A program made the translations under genes and the position numbers. Shown one piece after another: positions 1 through 8,914 of a DNA stretch of 64,000 bases (position 1 is its first letter; each line of letters starts with the position of its first letter). The notes beneath the pieces are model-generated. The model was not told the origin of the DNA. It saw only the letters and a program-made list of their open reading frames with translations, and did not search any database. The stretch is taken from the NCBI GenBank assembly GCA_965115825.1, contig OZ220464.1, positions 1,798,001 to 1,862,000 on the forward strand. Reading direction: 5' to 3'. Source of the stretch: Bin87 sp965115825 (GTDB lineage Bacteria; Chloroflexota; Dehalococcoidia; Lucifugimonadales; UBA3495).

Positions 1-79
1 CCTCCTCGCCACGCCCCACCAGCTTGCGGATGATGCGGTTGCCGATAAAGCCGGCGCCGCCGGTGACCATCACGGACAT
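1..79 (-). CDS. NAD-dependent epimerase/dehydratase, N-terminus only
   Basis: The gene runs off the left edge; only 26 codons are visible from the ATG at 79. The peptide starts MSVMVTGGAGFIGNRIIRKL, the first beta strand plus the GGAGFIG dinucleotide loop of an extended short-chain dehydrogenase (sugar-nucleotide epimerase/dehydratase family). Substrate cannot be told from this fragment. It diverges from the VWA gene, leaving about 270 bp between them in which I see nothing definite. Confidence 0.75.
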   Translation of the reverse strand, partial: MSVMVTGGAGFIGNRIIRKLVGRGEE

Positions 80-350
80 TCCAAAACCTCCAAAGCCGCC
101 GCGCGGGAGAGATGCGGATACGGAAAGCGGCCAACACAATGATGGGCAGCATCATACCCAGCGGCAGCCGACGGCGCAAGGAACGGCATTGCGGCGGCTA
201 TGCGGCGGTAGCGTTCAGTGATAAAATCGGGGCCGTTCATGGGGTTCCTACGCTGTTGATCTCGACAATCCGCAGCTTTAATGGAACCCGGCGGCGTTTC
301 AAAATCGGCGCGAAACAGCGCCAACGGCTGCCGGATTAGAGCATTGCCCA

Positions 351-1472
351 ATGGTAAATTACTACCTGTCATACGACGAGCGCGATAGCCCCGGTCGTCG
401 CGTTCCCCGGTGGCTGAAAATCACGTTCGCCGCCATCCTGGTTGGCCTGTTCGCTCTGCTGTTGGCGGCGCCGCTCGGCTTCTTGCTGGCTTCCTCGGAA
501 GAGCCGGAGAAAGTCCAGGTTCCCCCTACGGAAGCCGCGACGCCGGCGCCCACCCCAACCCCGACGTACACGCCGATCCCTCCCGCTGCGCCGGCGCCTG
601 TTCCCATCTTCATTCCAACGCCGACGGTTGCCCCTCTGCCGACGCAGACCCCTGTTCCTGTTCCTACCCTTGCTCCGACGCCTACGCACCCGCCGGCTCC
701 GGCCCCTTCCGCCACGCCCTCCCCGACGCACACGCCGCCTCCCACTCTGCCCGCAAAAGCCGACTGCTCCGGTACAATCGTGGGCGATGCCAACACCATC
801 TACCTGATTGACGCCAGCCCGTCCTTTGCCGGCAATGAAGGATTCCCCTTGGTCAAAGACTGTGTGGCCGAACTCGTCGACCATGAAGATTTTCAAACGC
901 TGACTGTGCAAGTGATGACCTTCGGCTCAGAAGATGCGGTGATCACTCTGCTGCCTTTCACCAGGATGGATACCGATGACAACGTGCAGCTCTTTCGGGA
1001 TGCCCTAGACGGACTGCAACCATTGCCCGAAACGGTGCGATACCAGACATTCACCTACAAAGCCTTTAGTGGCGCGCACGACGCCTTGCACCTCATTGAC
1101 CACACGCGCACGCCCAACTCAATCGTCATATTCACCGATGGCGAACTGCACGATTTTCAGGGTCATAAAGATCTCCTGGATTCAATCAGAAAAAACAAGC
1201 CGCCCAAGTTCCGCGTCGACATCGTAGGGTACGGCTTTCGCCCTCTTCATGATTGCGACTATGCCTCCGCCAAAGTCGACCGCAGGGAGGTGGAAATCTG
1301 TTCGGGCGTCGGCAGTGAGGCTAGCTGCACACTGGCCGATCACAAAGTGCGGCAGGCTGCCGGAATGTCCTCCGAGGAGTTCATTGGCCAATTTTGCACT
1401 GATGATATATTTGCGCCGCTAAGGCAGTTTGCTGCGGATACCGGCGGCGAGTTCATCGAGATAATCCGCTAG
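351..1472 (+). CDS. Membrane-anchored VWA-domain protein
   Basis: The 373-residue protein has a short cytoplasmic N-terminus, one membrane segment at about residues 24-49, a Pro/Thr-rich linker at about 52-134 dominated by PTP repeats, and a von Willebrand factor A domain from about 148. The MIDAS metal site is visible as D154-x-S156-x-S158, with a second acidic loop TDGE at D263. The C-terminal third has several cysteines that could form disulfides. The layout suggests an extracellular metal-dependent adhesion or scaffolding domain held away from the membrane by a stiff linker. Ligand unknown. No strong ribosome-binding site precedes the ATG, so the start is the least certain part. Confidence 0.8.
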   Translation: MVNYYLSYDERDSPGRRVPRWLKITFAAILVGLFALLLAAPLGFLLASSEEPEKVQVPPTEAATPAPTPTPTYTPIPPAAPAPVPIFIPTPTVAPLPTQTPVPVPTLAPTPTHPPAPAPSATPSPTHTPPPTLPAKADCSGTIVGDANTIYLIDASPSFAGNEGFPLVKDCVAELVDHEDFQTLTVQVMTFGSEDAVITLLPFTRMDTDDNVQLFRDALDGLQPLPETVRYQTFTYKAFSGAHDALHLIDHTRTPNSIVIFTDGELHDFQGHKDLLDSIRKNKPPKFRVDIVGYGFRPLHDCDYASAKVDRREVEICSGVGSEASCTLADHKVRQAAGMSSEEFIGQFCTDDIFAPLRQFAADTGGEFIEIIR

Positions 1473-1525
1473 CCTGGCCAGGGCGCGACGCCCGGCTCAG
1501 CTGCGCCGGCAGACTGAATGCGCAC

Positions 1526-1656
1526 GAGGCGCTTGCAAAACGGCGCGACAATCATCGAGCAAGGCGCGTCAAGCCAATGGTTGCTGCACAGCAAATCATC
1601 GGAGGTCGTGTACCGTTGAGGCGCAAGCGGCGAAAAGAGCGTTTTGCAAGCGCCTC
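1526..1656. repeat. MITE-like element with 17-bp terminal inverted repeats (copy 1)
   Basis: A 131-bp segment is bounded by perfect inverted repeats GAGGCGCTTGCAAAACG (1526-1542) and its complement (1640-1656). Its interior from 1527 to 1623 is closely repeated at 5695-5794. No open frame of note and no clear target duplication. It lies just after the VWA gene stop. Confidence 0.55.
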
Positions 1657-1724
1657 TAGGCTTCCGTGCCTCCCATTCCGATATAGCAGCATAACCGGGA
1701 GAGGCGGCGTCCTTGAACCGTAAA

Positions 1725-1762
1725 AACGGCAGGGGCAGGCCCGAAGACCCGCCCCTGCCGTT
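1725..1762. terminator. Bidirectional hairpin terminator
   Basis: A perfect 12-bp stem (1725-1736 with 1751-1762, core ACGGCAGGGGC) and a 14-nt loop lie between the convergent VWA gene and the large leftward secreted-protein gene, with an A-run on the left side giving a T tail for leftward transcripts. Related GCAGGG-type hairpins occur at 39191 and 62983. Confidence 0.6.
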
Positions 1763-1806
1763 GCCGCTTCCCAACTATCGGGTAAGCGCAGCGGTTTGCC
1801 GCCAGC

Positions 1807-4800
1807 CTACCAGACCATCAGGTTCCAGCAGTTGCCGCCGGCGCTGCACGTCAGGCTGCGGCTCTTGCCGCCGAGGGCTACGTCCTCAACGTCCTCGGTG
1901 ACCAGGATCCAGTAGGGTTCGCCGGCTACCAGCTCTTCCAGGGTGTTGAGGCCCGCGAACTCCGGACGGGGGTCGTAGAAGAGCCACTCCTTGCTTACCC
2001 CGTCGAAGTAGAACACGGCGCCCACGCTGTCGCCCAGCGGCGCCAACGCTTCGGCTACCGGGGTTCCGGTTCCGATGGGGCCCTCGGGAAGGATGTCCAA
2101 GTTACCGATGGCTACGGTGTTGTTGACCTCCAGCAGCACGCTGTACGTGCCGGGATCCAAGCCAGGGATGACGATGTCCTCTACGGTTACCGCGCCGGAA
2201 CCGTCGGTGCCGGGCGTTCCGGCCGGCATTACGTCGCGACCGCCGATTTCAATCCGGCTGACGCGGGAGTGCACCGGCATCTTCTCCACCGACAGCGTGA
2301 TGTCATCGCCGGGCTGCCCTTCGCCGGGGTCAACCATGATGATGGACGCCGGCACTTCGTACTCGCCCAGGCGAACCAGGTCGCTGTACTTGGCTTCAAT
2401 CGCGCTGGTGGAGGGTATCGGCACGTTGCCGTCAACCTGATGCTCGATGAACCAGCGCCCGGAGCCGTCGGCGTACACGCTGTACTGCCGCATCCGGTCT
2501 CCGTCGGTTACGGTGACGGTGATGGCGTCAATGGAGTTTTCCGGGTTGTCCACGGGCCAGTTCTCGCCGGAGATGGTTACCACGTCTCGCGGGCCGGCAA
2601 TGGCCGGCGTGGAGCTGACGGCAGGCTCTAGGATGGTGATTTCCACTTCGCCCTCGTAGCCTTTCTTGTCCACAACCTTGATGCTGTGCTTGCCGGGCGT
2701 CAAGGTCGGGTTGGACGTGGCATCATCAGCGGGCCAGACCGCGATGGCGGCGACGAACTGGCCGCCGCTGGACACTTCGACTTCGTCGTCGCTGTCCGTG
2801 GAGTCGTCGTACACGTACAGAGGCACGTCGCCGATGGTGATTTTCTCGGCCATGATGCCGCTGCCGGTTCCGGTGGCGAAGCCCGTTCCGGTGAGGGTAA
2901 TCCGCTCGTTGGGATTGACTTCACCCTTGCTGACGTTGAGGACGGCCGGCAGGATGGTCACCTTGGTGTCTTCCGACTTGGTTCCCCACTTGGCGTCAAC
3001 GCGCTTGGTGCCTTTCTGCGGCGGCAGCTTGAACGTCGCCGTGGCGGAACCGTCGGAGCTGATGCTGGTGGAGCGTACGCCGTCTTTGATGACTACGCCG
3101 CCCACTTTCAGCTCCACAAAGGCTGCCCCGGCAGTGGGGAAGTCCTGGGCGAACACGGTTACCTCATCGCCGGCTTGGCCCTCTTCAGGGGACACCCGGA
3201 TGGATGGGGTCAGTTCGTAGTCTTCAACATCCTCGCCGGAGGTGCGGGCTTCGCCGTCCTCCACGCAGATGAGGTTGTCGTTGCCGGGTTTGAAGGTCGG
3301 GACGGCAACCTCGAAGGAGATGGCTACGCGGTCGTCGCTGCCTACCGTGGCGCTGCCAGCCTCGGTTCCGGTGGGGATGATGCCCTGCTTGCAGAGGTGG
3401 CGGGCAAACACCTTGTCGCTGGACGCCTTGTCCTTGCTGGCCACGGTGTAGGTCATCTCCGAGGAGTTGAGGGTGTAGTGGAAGCAGAACTCCTGCCCGG
3501 CGCCGGGGCCCATGGCTGCTTTCATCTTGTCGCAGTCCAGGGTTTCCCACCACTGGGCCACGGCGTAGCGGGCGGCCTTGCGCTGGGCCACGTAGGCGGA
3601 AGCGGAGACGCCGTTGTTGAAACCGCTGCCGGTTACCGTCAGCTCCTCGCCGCGCTCGCCGTCCGTATCCGACAAGGAGATTTTGGCAGACGTGCTGACG
3701 TACACGCCCTGCCGCTTCTGGATGGTGCGATTGCCGGTAGCGGTTTTGGCGCTCTGCTCCATGCCTTTTTCCATCAACCGCTCGATGCGGCCGGGGAGGG
3801 TTTCGTTGAAGCCCAACACGTCAAAAGCTACGGTGTGAGTGCCTGCTTCGGAGGGGTTCTTGATGCCCGAACTGCCCAGGATGACCATGGTCAGGTCCTG
3901 GGTTAGGTCAAGTCCGTTGGAACCTTCGCATTCAGTGGAATCGCCGGTGCACATATCGGGGATGCGGACGGTAATGCTCACGTCGTCCTTATCGTCGTCA
4001 AAGTAGGAGTCGGTATCAATCACCGGGGCTTCGGTGGCGTACACCGGCGCGCCGTTGCCCGTGGCCACGGTGGCTGGCGAGTTGGCGACGAAATAGACGG
4101 AGCTGGCCGGGATGGCGTCGGGAACCTGGAAGTCGTCTTCCAGGAACAGGACGACGCGGGAGCCTACCGGAAGATTAGCATTCAGGCCGTTCAGCTTGAC
4201 CGTGAGCTTGGGCGCGCCACCGGACGTAGTGCTGTCGGACGCAATCGTGCCGGAGAATCTGGCGGCGGCAAAGTCATTCGTCTTGCCCTTGTCGATCCGG
4301 ATGGCCACATCCGTAAATGGGCCGGTGCCGGCGGTGTTGTTGGCCGCCACCGAGAACTTCCACCATAAGTTGTGGTCGCCTGATCCGTTTGTCCCCCCGG
4401 TGTCGAATGACACGCCTGAGAAATTAAATTTGGGTACATTGTGATGTGGGGTTAGGGCGCCGATGGCAGCTGCCTTTCCACCCATCCAGCTCTTAAAATG
4501 ATAGCTGGTAACCGGGCTGCCCCCGTTATCCGCCGGCGGATCCCAGTCAGCCGAGAGGTAAGCTGCTTCCCAATTGCCGGTGTTTTGGGGCTGAGTTGCA
4601 TGGTTGGTTGCGGGTCGCGCATTATTGTCCGCTGCGCTTAGCCACCACAATTGATGCGCCGTTAGATTCTGCACCTTGCCGGGCGCGGTTGCCGCCGGGG
4701 TTCCGGTTGCGGAAGTACTCCAAGGGCCGGAGGTGGCCGCGCAGGTTACGCGCGCCTGCACTTCGTAGGCTTGACCGTTGGTGAGACCGGTAATCTGCGC

Positions 4801-5181
4801 CGCGCCGGAGAGGTTGCGCGGGTTGACGGTAATCTCTCCGGTGAATGTCGTCCACCCTCCGGAGGTTCCCTGCCGGTATTGAATGTCAAACCCGGTGTAC
4901 TCCGGGCTGCCGTTGGTGGCGGTGGCGCTTTCGCCGTCGGCCGCGGCGGGGAGCATTACGGCCAGGGCCGTGTTTTTAGCCGTCAGGGTAGGGGCGGCCG
5001 GCTTGGTGGTGGGGGTAGTTTGGAAGCCGGTTCCGCCATCGGCGCAGGCGCCGCCTTGGGCGCTGGCCAGGCCGGGGTCAGGTAGGGCCAGGAGGCCAAA
5101 GAGAGCCAGCGCGCCGACCACGGCCAAAGCCGAGATGGCCAGCGGCGCTGACCAGTTGAGTTTTTGCAGTTTGGGTTTCAT
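1807..5181 (-). CDS. Large secreted FN3 / IPT-like repeat protein
   Basis: I start at the ATG at 5181 because AAGGAGATTCTGTCAA precedes it; a further upstream in-frame ATG lacks this. The 1124-residue product has a signal peptide beginning MKPKLQKLNW with likely cleavage after ASA near residue 42. Two fibronectin-III-like domains follow (about 50-330), then a central region with a DxD-rich stretch, then several IPT/TIG-like beta sandwiches marked by repeated V-x-P-x-E/G-G-Q-x-G-D-x-V/I-T motifs. The C-terminal 75 residues form a compact block with FDG, YDPRPEF and a Cys pair (TCSAGGNC), resembling a terminal domain. No enzyme motif is seen; an extracellular adhesin or surface-layer role is inferred. 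Upstream lies the 16-bp tandem repeat at 5402. Confidence 0.7.
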   Translation of the reverse strand: MKPKLQKLNWSAPLAISALAVVGALALFGLLALPDPGLASAQGGACADGGTGFQTTPTTKPAAPTLTAKNTALAVMLPAAADGESATATNGSPEYTGFDIQYRQGTSGGWTTFTGEITVNPRNLSGAAQITGLTNGQAYEVQARVTCAATSGPWSTSATGTPAATAPGKVQNLTAHQLWWLSAADNNARPATNHATQPQNTGNWEAAYLSADWDPPADNGGSPVTSYHFKSWMGGKAAAIGALTPHHNVPKFNFSGVSFDTGGTNGSGDHNLWWKFSVAANNTAGTGPFTDVAIRIDKGKTNDFAAARFSGTIASDSTTSGGAPKLTVKLNGLNANLPVGSRVVLFLEDDFQVPDAIPASSVYFVANSPATVATGNGAPVYATEAPVIDTDSYFDDDKDDVSITVRIPDMCTGDSTECEGSNGLDLTQDLTMVILGSSGIKNPSEAGTHTVAFDVLGFNETLPGRIERLMEKGMEQSAKTATGNRTIQKRQGVYVSTSAKISLSDTDGERGEELTVTGSGFNNGVSASAYVAQRKAARYAVAQWWETLDCDKMKAAMGPGAGQEFCFHYTLNSSEMTYTVASKDKASSDKVFARHLCKQGIIPTGTEAGSATVGSDDRVAISFEVAVPTFKPGNDNLICVEDGEARTSGEDVEDYELTPSIRVSPEEGQAGDEVTVFAQDFPTAGAAFVELKVGGVVIKDGVRSTSISSDGSATATFKLPPQKGTKRVDAKWGTKSEDTKVTILPAVLNVSKGEVNPNERITLTGTGFATGTGSGIMAEKITIGDVPLYVYDDSTDSDDEVEVSSGGQFVAAIAVWPADDATSNPTLTPGKHSIKVVDKKGYEGEVEITILEPAVSSTPAIAGPRDVVTISGENWPVDNPENSIDAITVTVTDGDRMRQYSVYADGSGRWFIEHQVDGNVPIPSTSAIEAKYSDLVRLGEYEVPASIIMVDPGEGQPGDDITLSVEKMPVHSRVSRIEIGGRDVMPAGTPGTDGSGAVTVEDIVIPGLDPGTYSVLLEVNNTVAIGNLDILPEGPIGTGTPVAEALAPLGDSVGAVFYFDGVSKEWLFYDPRPEFAGLNTLEELVAGEPYWILVTEDVEDVALGGKSRSLTCSAGGNCWNLMVW

Positions 5182-5401
5182 TTGACAGAATCTCCTTGCG
5201 GGATTGTCGTTCAAGGGTTGTCGGTTCAATGGCCCTCACCACCATCGTTCACCCACTCCGACGCCCGCTTTGCTGGCATCGGAGTGGAACGGCGGAGGGC
5301 TTACGGGACGGAAACGCAACAAGCCGGCATCGGCTCAAAGCGAGCCGGCCGGCGCCGGGTTCCGTCAGCTGGACAGATACTTCAACGCGCGCCTCCTTCC
5401 T

Positions 5402-5520
5402 TGTCTGTGGCGCGCGCTGTCTGTGGCGCGCGCTGTCTGTGGCGCGCGCTGTCTGTGGCGCGCGCTGTCTGTGGCGCGCGCTGTCTGTGGCGCGCGCTGT
5501 CTGTGGCGCGCGCTGTCTGT
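5402..5520. repeat. 16-bp GC-rich tandem repeat, 7.4 copies
   Basis: The unit TGTCTGTGGCGCGCGC is repeated seven times without a mismatch from 5402 to 5513, followed by a 7-nt partial copy. It lies about 220 bp upstream of the start of the leftward secreted-protein gene. The period is not a multiple of three, so open frames through it are artefacts. Alternating GC steps could adopt Z-form DNA, and perfect copies suggest recent or unstable expansion. Confidence 0.95.
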
Positions 5521-5694
5521 CTAGATTATAACATACTTGGCAATGCCCGTGTACTGCCGCAACCGCCCGCTTCCGCCCGATTTTCGCCGAGTTTGGGAGT
5601 GACAGGGCGTAATGAGGGAGTTGGATGGACGGTTGATGTCAAAGGCAATCACAAAGCGAAACGGGTTATTTCGGCGCGGCCAGGTTTCCTGACG

Positions 5695-5794
5695 GAGGCG
5701 GCGCTTGCAAAACGACTGGCAATCATCGGGCAAGGCGCGTCAAGCCGATGATTGCTGCACAGCAGAGCATCGGACGCCGCGTACCGTTGAGGCG
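5695..5794. repeat. Dispersed repeat, copy 2 of the 1526 element
   Basis: About 97 bp match the interior of the element at 1526-1656, including CAAGGCGCGTCAAGCC, TTGCTGCACAGCA and GTACCGTTGAGGCG. The left end keeps GCGCTTGCAAAACG, but no right-hand inverted terminus is seen, so this copy looks truncated. Confidence 0.75.
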
Positions 5795-6010
5795 AAATAG
5801 GCCACTTGACATATCATGGAACCTGTGGTAGCCTTGCCATATTCAGACTTGGGAGGTTCAGGCGTAACGCGCGACGGGTTCGCTGCCCGCTGACCTAGTT
5901 TAGACAATAGAATATGCATAGCTGTGTAATTGCGATACGCGGAGGGCCACTGCCGGGCGGGCCCTGCTCCCATTGCGGAAATGACGCCCGCCCGGTTCAG
6001 CGCTAAAGCT

Positions 6011-6382
6011 ATGACCATCCCCGAAACGCAAACGGAAAAATACACCCGGCTAGCCCGGCAGCTGCTTGACGACGCCAAGCGTGAGATCGCCGCCGGCGAC
6101 CTGGTGCAAGGCTCCGAAAAGCTGTGGGGAGCCACCAGTCAAGCCATCAAGGCCTATTGCGCCAGTCACGGGATGCCCCATAGCAAATATGCCAACCGGC
6201 GACACGCGGTGTTCCAGCTTGCCGACCAAATGGACAATCCGTTCATCCGAGCGGCTTTTGGCATCTCCCAATCCTGCCACTCCAACTTCTACAACGACTG
6301 GATGGAGCAGGAAGACTTGGACGGCTACTTGCCCGATATTGAGACGCTGGTCAACATCGTTCTCGACGCTAGGGCTGAGTAG
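6011..6382 (+). CDS. Small HEPN/PaREP1-like protein (1 of 5)
   Basis: The 123-residue helical protein has the pattern GSEKLWGATSQAIKA in helix 2 and CHSNFYNDW near the end of helix 4. The latter corresponds to the LHxNFYE signature I associate with PaREP1-type HEPN proteins, in which a polar/basic residue and the His form a putative RNase site. An in-frame ATG at 5981 is possible, but neither start has a strong ribosome-binding site. The gene converges with the dehydrogenase to the right with only 6 bp between stops. Function is unproven; HEPN relatives are often toxins or RNA-cleaving effectors. Similar proteins occur at 15538, 51370, 51818 and 54403. Confidence 0.65.
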   Translation: MTIPETQTEKYTRLARQLLDDAKREIAAGDLVQGSEKLWGATSQAIKAYCASHGMPHSKYANRRHAVFQLADQMDNPFIRAAFGISQSCHSNFYNDWMEQEDLDGYLPDIETLVNIVLDARAE

Positions 6383-6388
6383 CGGGAC

Positions 6389-7459
6389 TTACTCTGCCAG
6401 CAGCCGCGCCACCTCATCCCCAACTTGCTGGGTGCTGGCTGCGCCGCCCACATCCGAGGTCAGGACTTTCCCGTCATGGAGTACGCGCAGGGCAGCGTTG
6501 TTGACCCGCCGGGCGGCCTCCGTTTCGCCTAGATGCTCCAGCATCATCCCGACGGCAAAGATGGTCGCCAACGGGTTGGCTTTGCTCTGGCCTGCGATGT
6601 CGAAGGCCGCGCCGTGCACCGGCTCGAACATTGACGGGAACCGCCGCTCCGGGTTGATGTTGGCGCTGGGCGCCAGACCCATGCTGCCCGTAACCACGGC
6701 GGCGATGTCGGAAAGGATGTCGGCGAACAGGTTGGACGCGACGATAACGTCAAAGTCCTCCGGCCAGCGCACCAGGTCCATGGCCGCCCGGTCAACCAGC
6801 AGCGACTCGGTACGTATCTGCGGGTAGTCGGTGGCGACTTCCGCGAACACTTCGTCCCAGAACACCATGCTGAAGGCTTGGGCATTGGACTTGGTGACCG
6901 AGGTAACCTTGTTTTTGCCGCCGCGTTGCGCGCAGTACTCAAATGCCGCCCTGATGATGCGTTCAGTGCCCCGCCGGGTGAAAACTCCGCTCTGGATGAC
7001 CGTCTCGTGAGGCGTGCCGGCATACAGTCGTCCGCCCACCGGCGCGTACTCGCCCTCGGTATTTTCCCGGAAGATTACCATGTCCACATCGCCGGCCCCC
7101 TTGCCGGCGATGGGCGACTCCACGCCGGGATACAGTACCGCCGGCCGGACGCAGATGGCTTGGTCGAAACCCCGACGCATGGGTAGCAGCAGGCCCTGCA
7201 AGGTTACGTGGTCAGGCAACTCCGGGTCGCCCACTGCGCCAAACAGCACGGCGTCGCAAGAAGAAAGCCGCTCCAGGCCGTCTTCGGGCATCATACGGCC
7301 GGTTTCCCGGTAGTAGTCGCTGCCCCAGGGAAACTCGGTGACGCGGAAAGAGAGGCCTTCGCGCTGGCTGGCGATAGCGTCCAGCGCCTTGCGCCCCTCG
7401 GCGATTACTTCGGGGCCGATGCCGTCGCCGGCAATGACGGCCAGGTTGTATTCGGGCAT
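6389..7459 (-). CDS. dmlA: Tartrate / D-malate dehydrogenase (decarboxylating)
   Basis: The 356-residue protein belongs to the isocitrate/isopropylmalate dehydrogenase family of NAD-linked beta-decarboxylating enzymes. Family markers are AGDGIGPEV at the N-terminus, FRENTEGEYAPVGG, the metal-binding ASNLFADILSD region, and MFEPVHGAAFDIAG. The VGG after NTEGEY and the overall sequence fit the tartrate/D-malate branch (TtuC/DmlA) better than LeuB, and there are no leu genes nearby. It would oxidise D-malate or tartrate to pyruvate or oxaloglycolate products in the cytoplasm. GGAGAACGCCATT precedes the ATG. Exact substrate is inferred. Confidence 0.82.
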   Translation of the reverse strand: MPEYNLAVIAGDGIGPEVIAEGRKALDAIASQREGLSFRVTEFPWGSDYYRETGRMMPEDGLERLSSCDAVLFGAVGDPELPDHVTLQGLLLPMRRGFDQAICVRPAVLYPGVESPIAGKGAGDVDMVIFRENTEGEYAPVGGRLYAGTPHETVIQSGVFTRRGTERIIRAAFEYCAQRGGKNKVTSVTKSNAQAFSMVFWDEVFAEVATDYPQIRTESLLVDRAAMDLVRWPEDFDVIVASNLFADILSDIAAVVTGSMGLAPSANINPERRFPSMFEPVHGAAFDIAGQSKANPLATIFAVGMMLEHLGETEAARRVNNAALRVLHDGKVLTSDVGGAASTQQVGDEVARLLAE

Positions 7460-7496
7460 AATGGCGTTCTCCAGGTAGCGATTGCTGAGTAATCGG

Positions 7497-8345
7497 CTAC
7501 ACGTCCCGCGCGATGGGGGCGCCTACGATGCTGCCCCATTCCGTCCACGAGCCGTCGTAGTTGCGCACGTTTTCGTAGCCCAGCAGCTGGCTCAATACGA
7601 ACCAGGTGTGAGACGACCGCTCTCCGATGCGGCAGTAAGCGATGGTCTCCCGGGCGCCGTCCACCCCTTTGCCGCCGTAGAGCGCGCTGAGCTCGTCGGC
7701 CGACTTGAAGGTGCCGTCCTCGTTGACGGCCTGACCCCAGGGGATGTTGGCTGCGCCGGGAATGTGGCCGTTGCGCTGCGAACCCTCCTGCGGCGCGTTG
7801 GGCGGCGCATTCAGCGCTCCCGAAAATTCGTCGGGCGAACGCACGTCCACCAGGGCGTGGCTGCCGCTGTTGACGGCCCGCAGCACGTAGTCTCGCAGGG
7901 CCCGCAGGTCGCCGTTCTCGGCGGTGATGCGGTACTGAGTTACGGCGTGAGCCGGAACATCGGTAGTGACGGGGCGGTTTTCAGCCAACCACAGCGCCCG
8001 CCCGCCGTTCATCAGGCGAGCGTCGCTGTGGCCGTAGTACTTCAGCTGCCAGAAGGCCCAGGCCGCGAACCAGTTATTGTTGTCTCCGTAAAGGATGACC
8101 GTCGTGTCCGGGGAAATGCCGCTGCGACCCAGCAGCGCTTCCATCTCGCTGCGGGAAACGATGTCGCGGACTACGTTGTCCTGGAGCTGGGACTGCCAGT
8201 TGAAGCTGACCGCGCCGGCAATGTGGCCCTGCTCGTAGGCGGAGGTGTCCACGTCAACCTCCACCAGTCGCACGTTGGCGTCGCCGCCGTGCTCGGCCAC
8301 CCATTGGGTGGATACCAGGGATTCGGGATGTGCGTATTCGGCCAT
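7497..8345 (-). CDS. sseA: Thiosulfate / 3-mercaptopyruvate sulfurtransferase
   Basis: The 282-residue protein has two rhodanese domains. The catalytic loop in the C-terminal domain is CRIGERS, with the nucleophilic Cys at its start; the N-terminal domain is the inactive copy (TVILYGDNNNW). It transfers sulfane sulfur from thiosulfate or mercaptopyruvate to acceptors such as cyanide or thiols. CRIGERS is more like thiosulfate-type than mercaptopyruvate-type (CGSGV) loops. I begin at the ATG at 8345, preceded by GGAGGCGCTTTC; a start 13 codons upstream lacks a ribosome-binding site. It lies 37 bp downstream of the dehydrogenase start and could be co-transcribed with it. Confidence 0.85.
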   Translation of the reverse strand: MAEYAHPESLVSTQWVAEHGGDANVRLVEVDVDTSAYEQGHIAGAVSFNWQSQLQDNVVRDIVSRSEMEALLGRSGISPDTTVILYGDNNNWFAAWAFWQLKYYGHSDARLMNGGRALWLAENRPVTTDVPAHAVTQYRITAENGDLRALRDYVLRAVNSGSHALVDVRSPDEFSGALNAPPNAPQEGSQRNGHIPGAANIPWGQAVNEDGTFKSADELSALYGGKGVDGARETIAYCRIGERSSHTWFVLSQLLGYENVRNYDGSWTEWGSIVGAPIARDV

Positions 8346-8430
8346 GAAAGCGCCTCCGGAGTTCGGGTTGCGGGAATTATACACGACGGAGGCGCGCAGG
8401 TTGCTTATTGCAGCAGCAGGAAATCAATCA

Positions 8431-8481
8431 GGGGAGACCTGGGCCAGAAACCGATGATCGGTTTCTGGCCCAGGTCTCCCC
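8431..8481. repeat. 51-bp perfect palindrome
   Basis: Two 25-bp arms (8431-8455 and 8457-8481, beginning GGGGAGACCTGGGCCAGAAA) are exact inverted complements around one central G. With a one-base spacer it is better suited to cruciform formation or protein binding than to a normal terminator, and it is not adjacent to a gene end. Confidence 0.95.
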
Positions 8482-8796
8482 GTTTAACGATTATGGGCAG
8501 GTTGGACTCGTCAGAGTCCTCGTTAAAGCTGTCCATTACGGAGCCGGCGATGGGCTGTCCCCAATCGTCCGGCATCCGGTCCACGTTGGAGTAGCAACGG
8601 GCGCGGCTGGTCGCGTGGGAGCGCGTACGGGATGCCTGTGAGGCAGATAGCGGCGTATGATGTTCAGTATCCGGCTCCTGTGTTCGGGAGCCGGTAGTCA
8701 AGAAATCAACGAATAGGATCAAGGAATAAAGGAGGCGCCATCGCAGAAATTAACTAACGGCAGCTTGGCCCTGCAGGTCAAGAAATCAAGAATTCA

Positions 8797-8914
8797 AGGA
8801 GGTGTAATCGCCGAACAACTGCAATCTGATCGCCCGCGCCATAGCCGGCTTCCCGCCAACGCGGAAATCCCGAGCGCAAGGGCGAATTCCAAACCCGTAA
8901 GGAGATTTTGTCAA
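8797..8914 (+). promoter_or_regulatory. Conserved 5' leader of the truncated macroglobulin gene
   Basis: From AAGGAGGTGTAATCGC to AAGGAGATTTTGTCAA this leader aligns with the leader at 9484-9604: both share GAACAACTGCAA or AAACAACTGCAA, CGCCCGCGC, an inverted-repeat hairpin, and the final Shine-Dalgarno block. The hairpin here (starting GCCGGCTTCCCGC) is imperfect. Confidence 0.6.

Larger units (their letters stand above)
8346..8914. other. Intergenic region with palindrome and duplicated leader motifs
   Basis: This 569-bp divergent spacer holds the 51-bp palindrome at 8431 and, at 8729 and 8797, two copies of an AAGGAGGYGNNATCGC motif that also appears at 9484 before the macroglobulin gene. 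AAGAAATCAA-like words recur at about 8419, 8698 and 8779. No convincing gene is seen. Confidence 0.6.

Noticed and set aside
5164..5751. Cys/Arg/Ala-rich coding frames across the 16-bp repeat
   Set aside because: All three frames stay open because the unit lacks stops and the period is not divisible by three. No ribosome-binding site.
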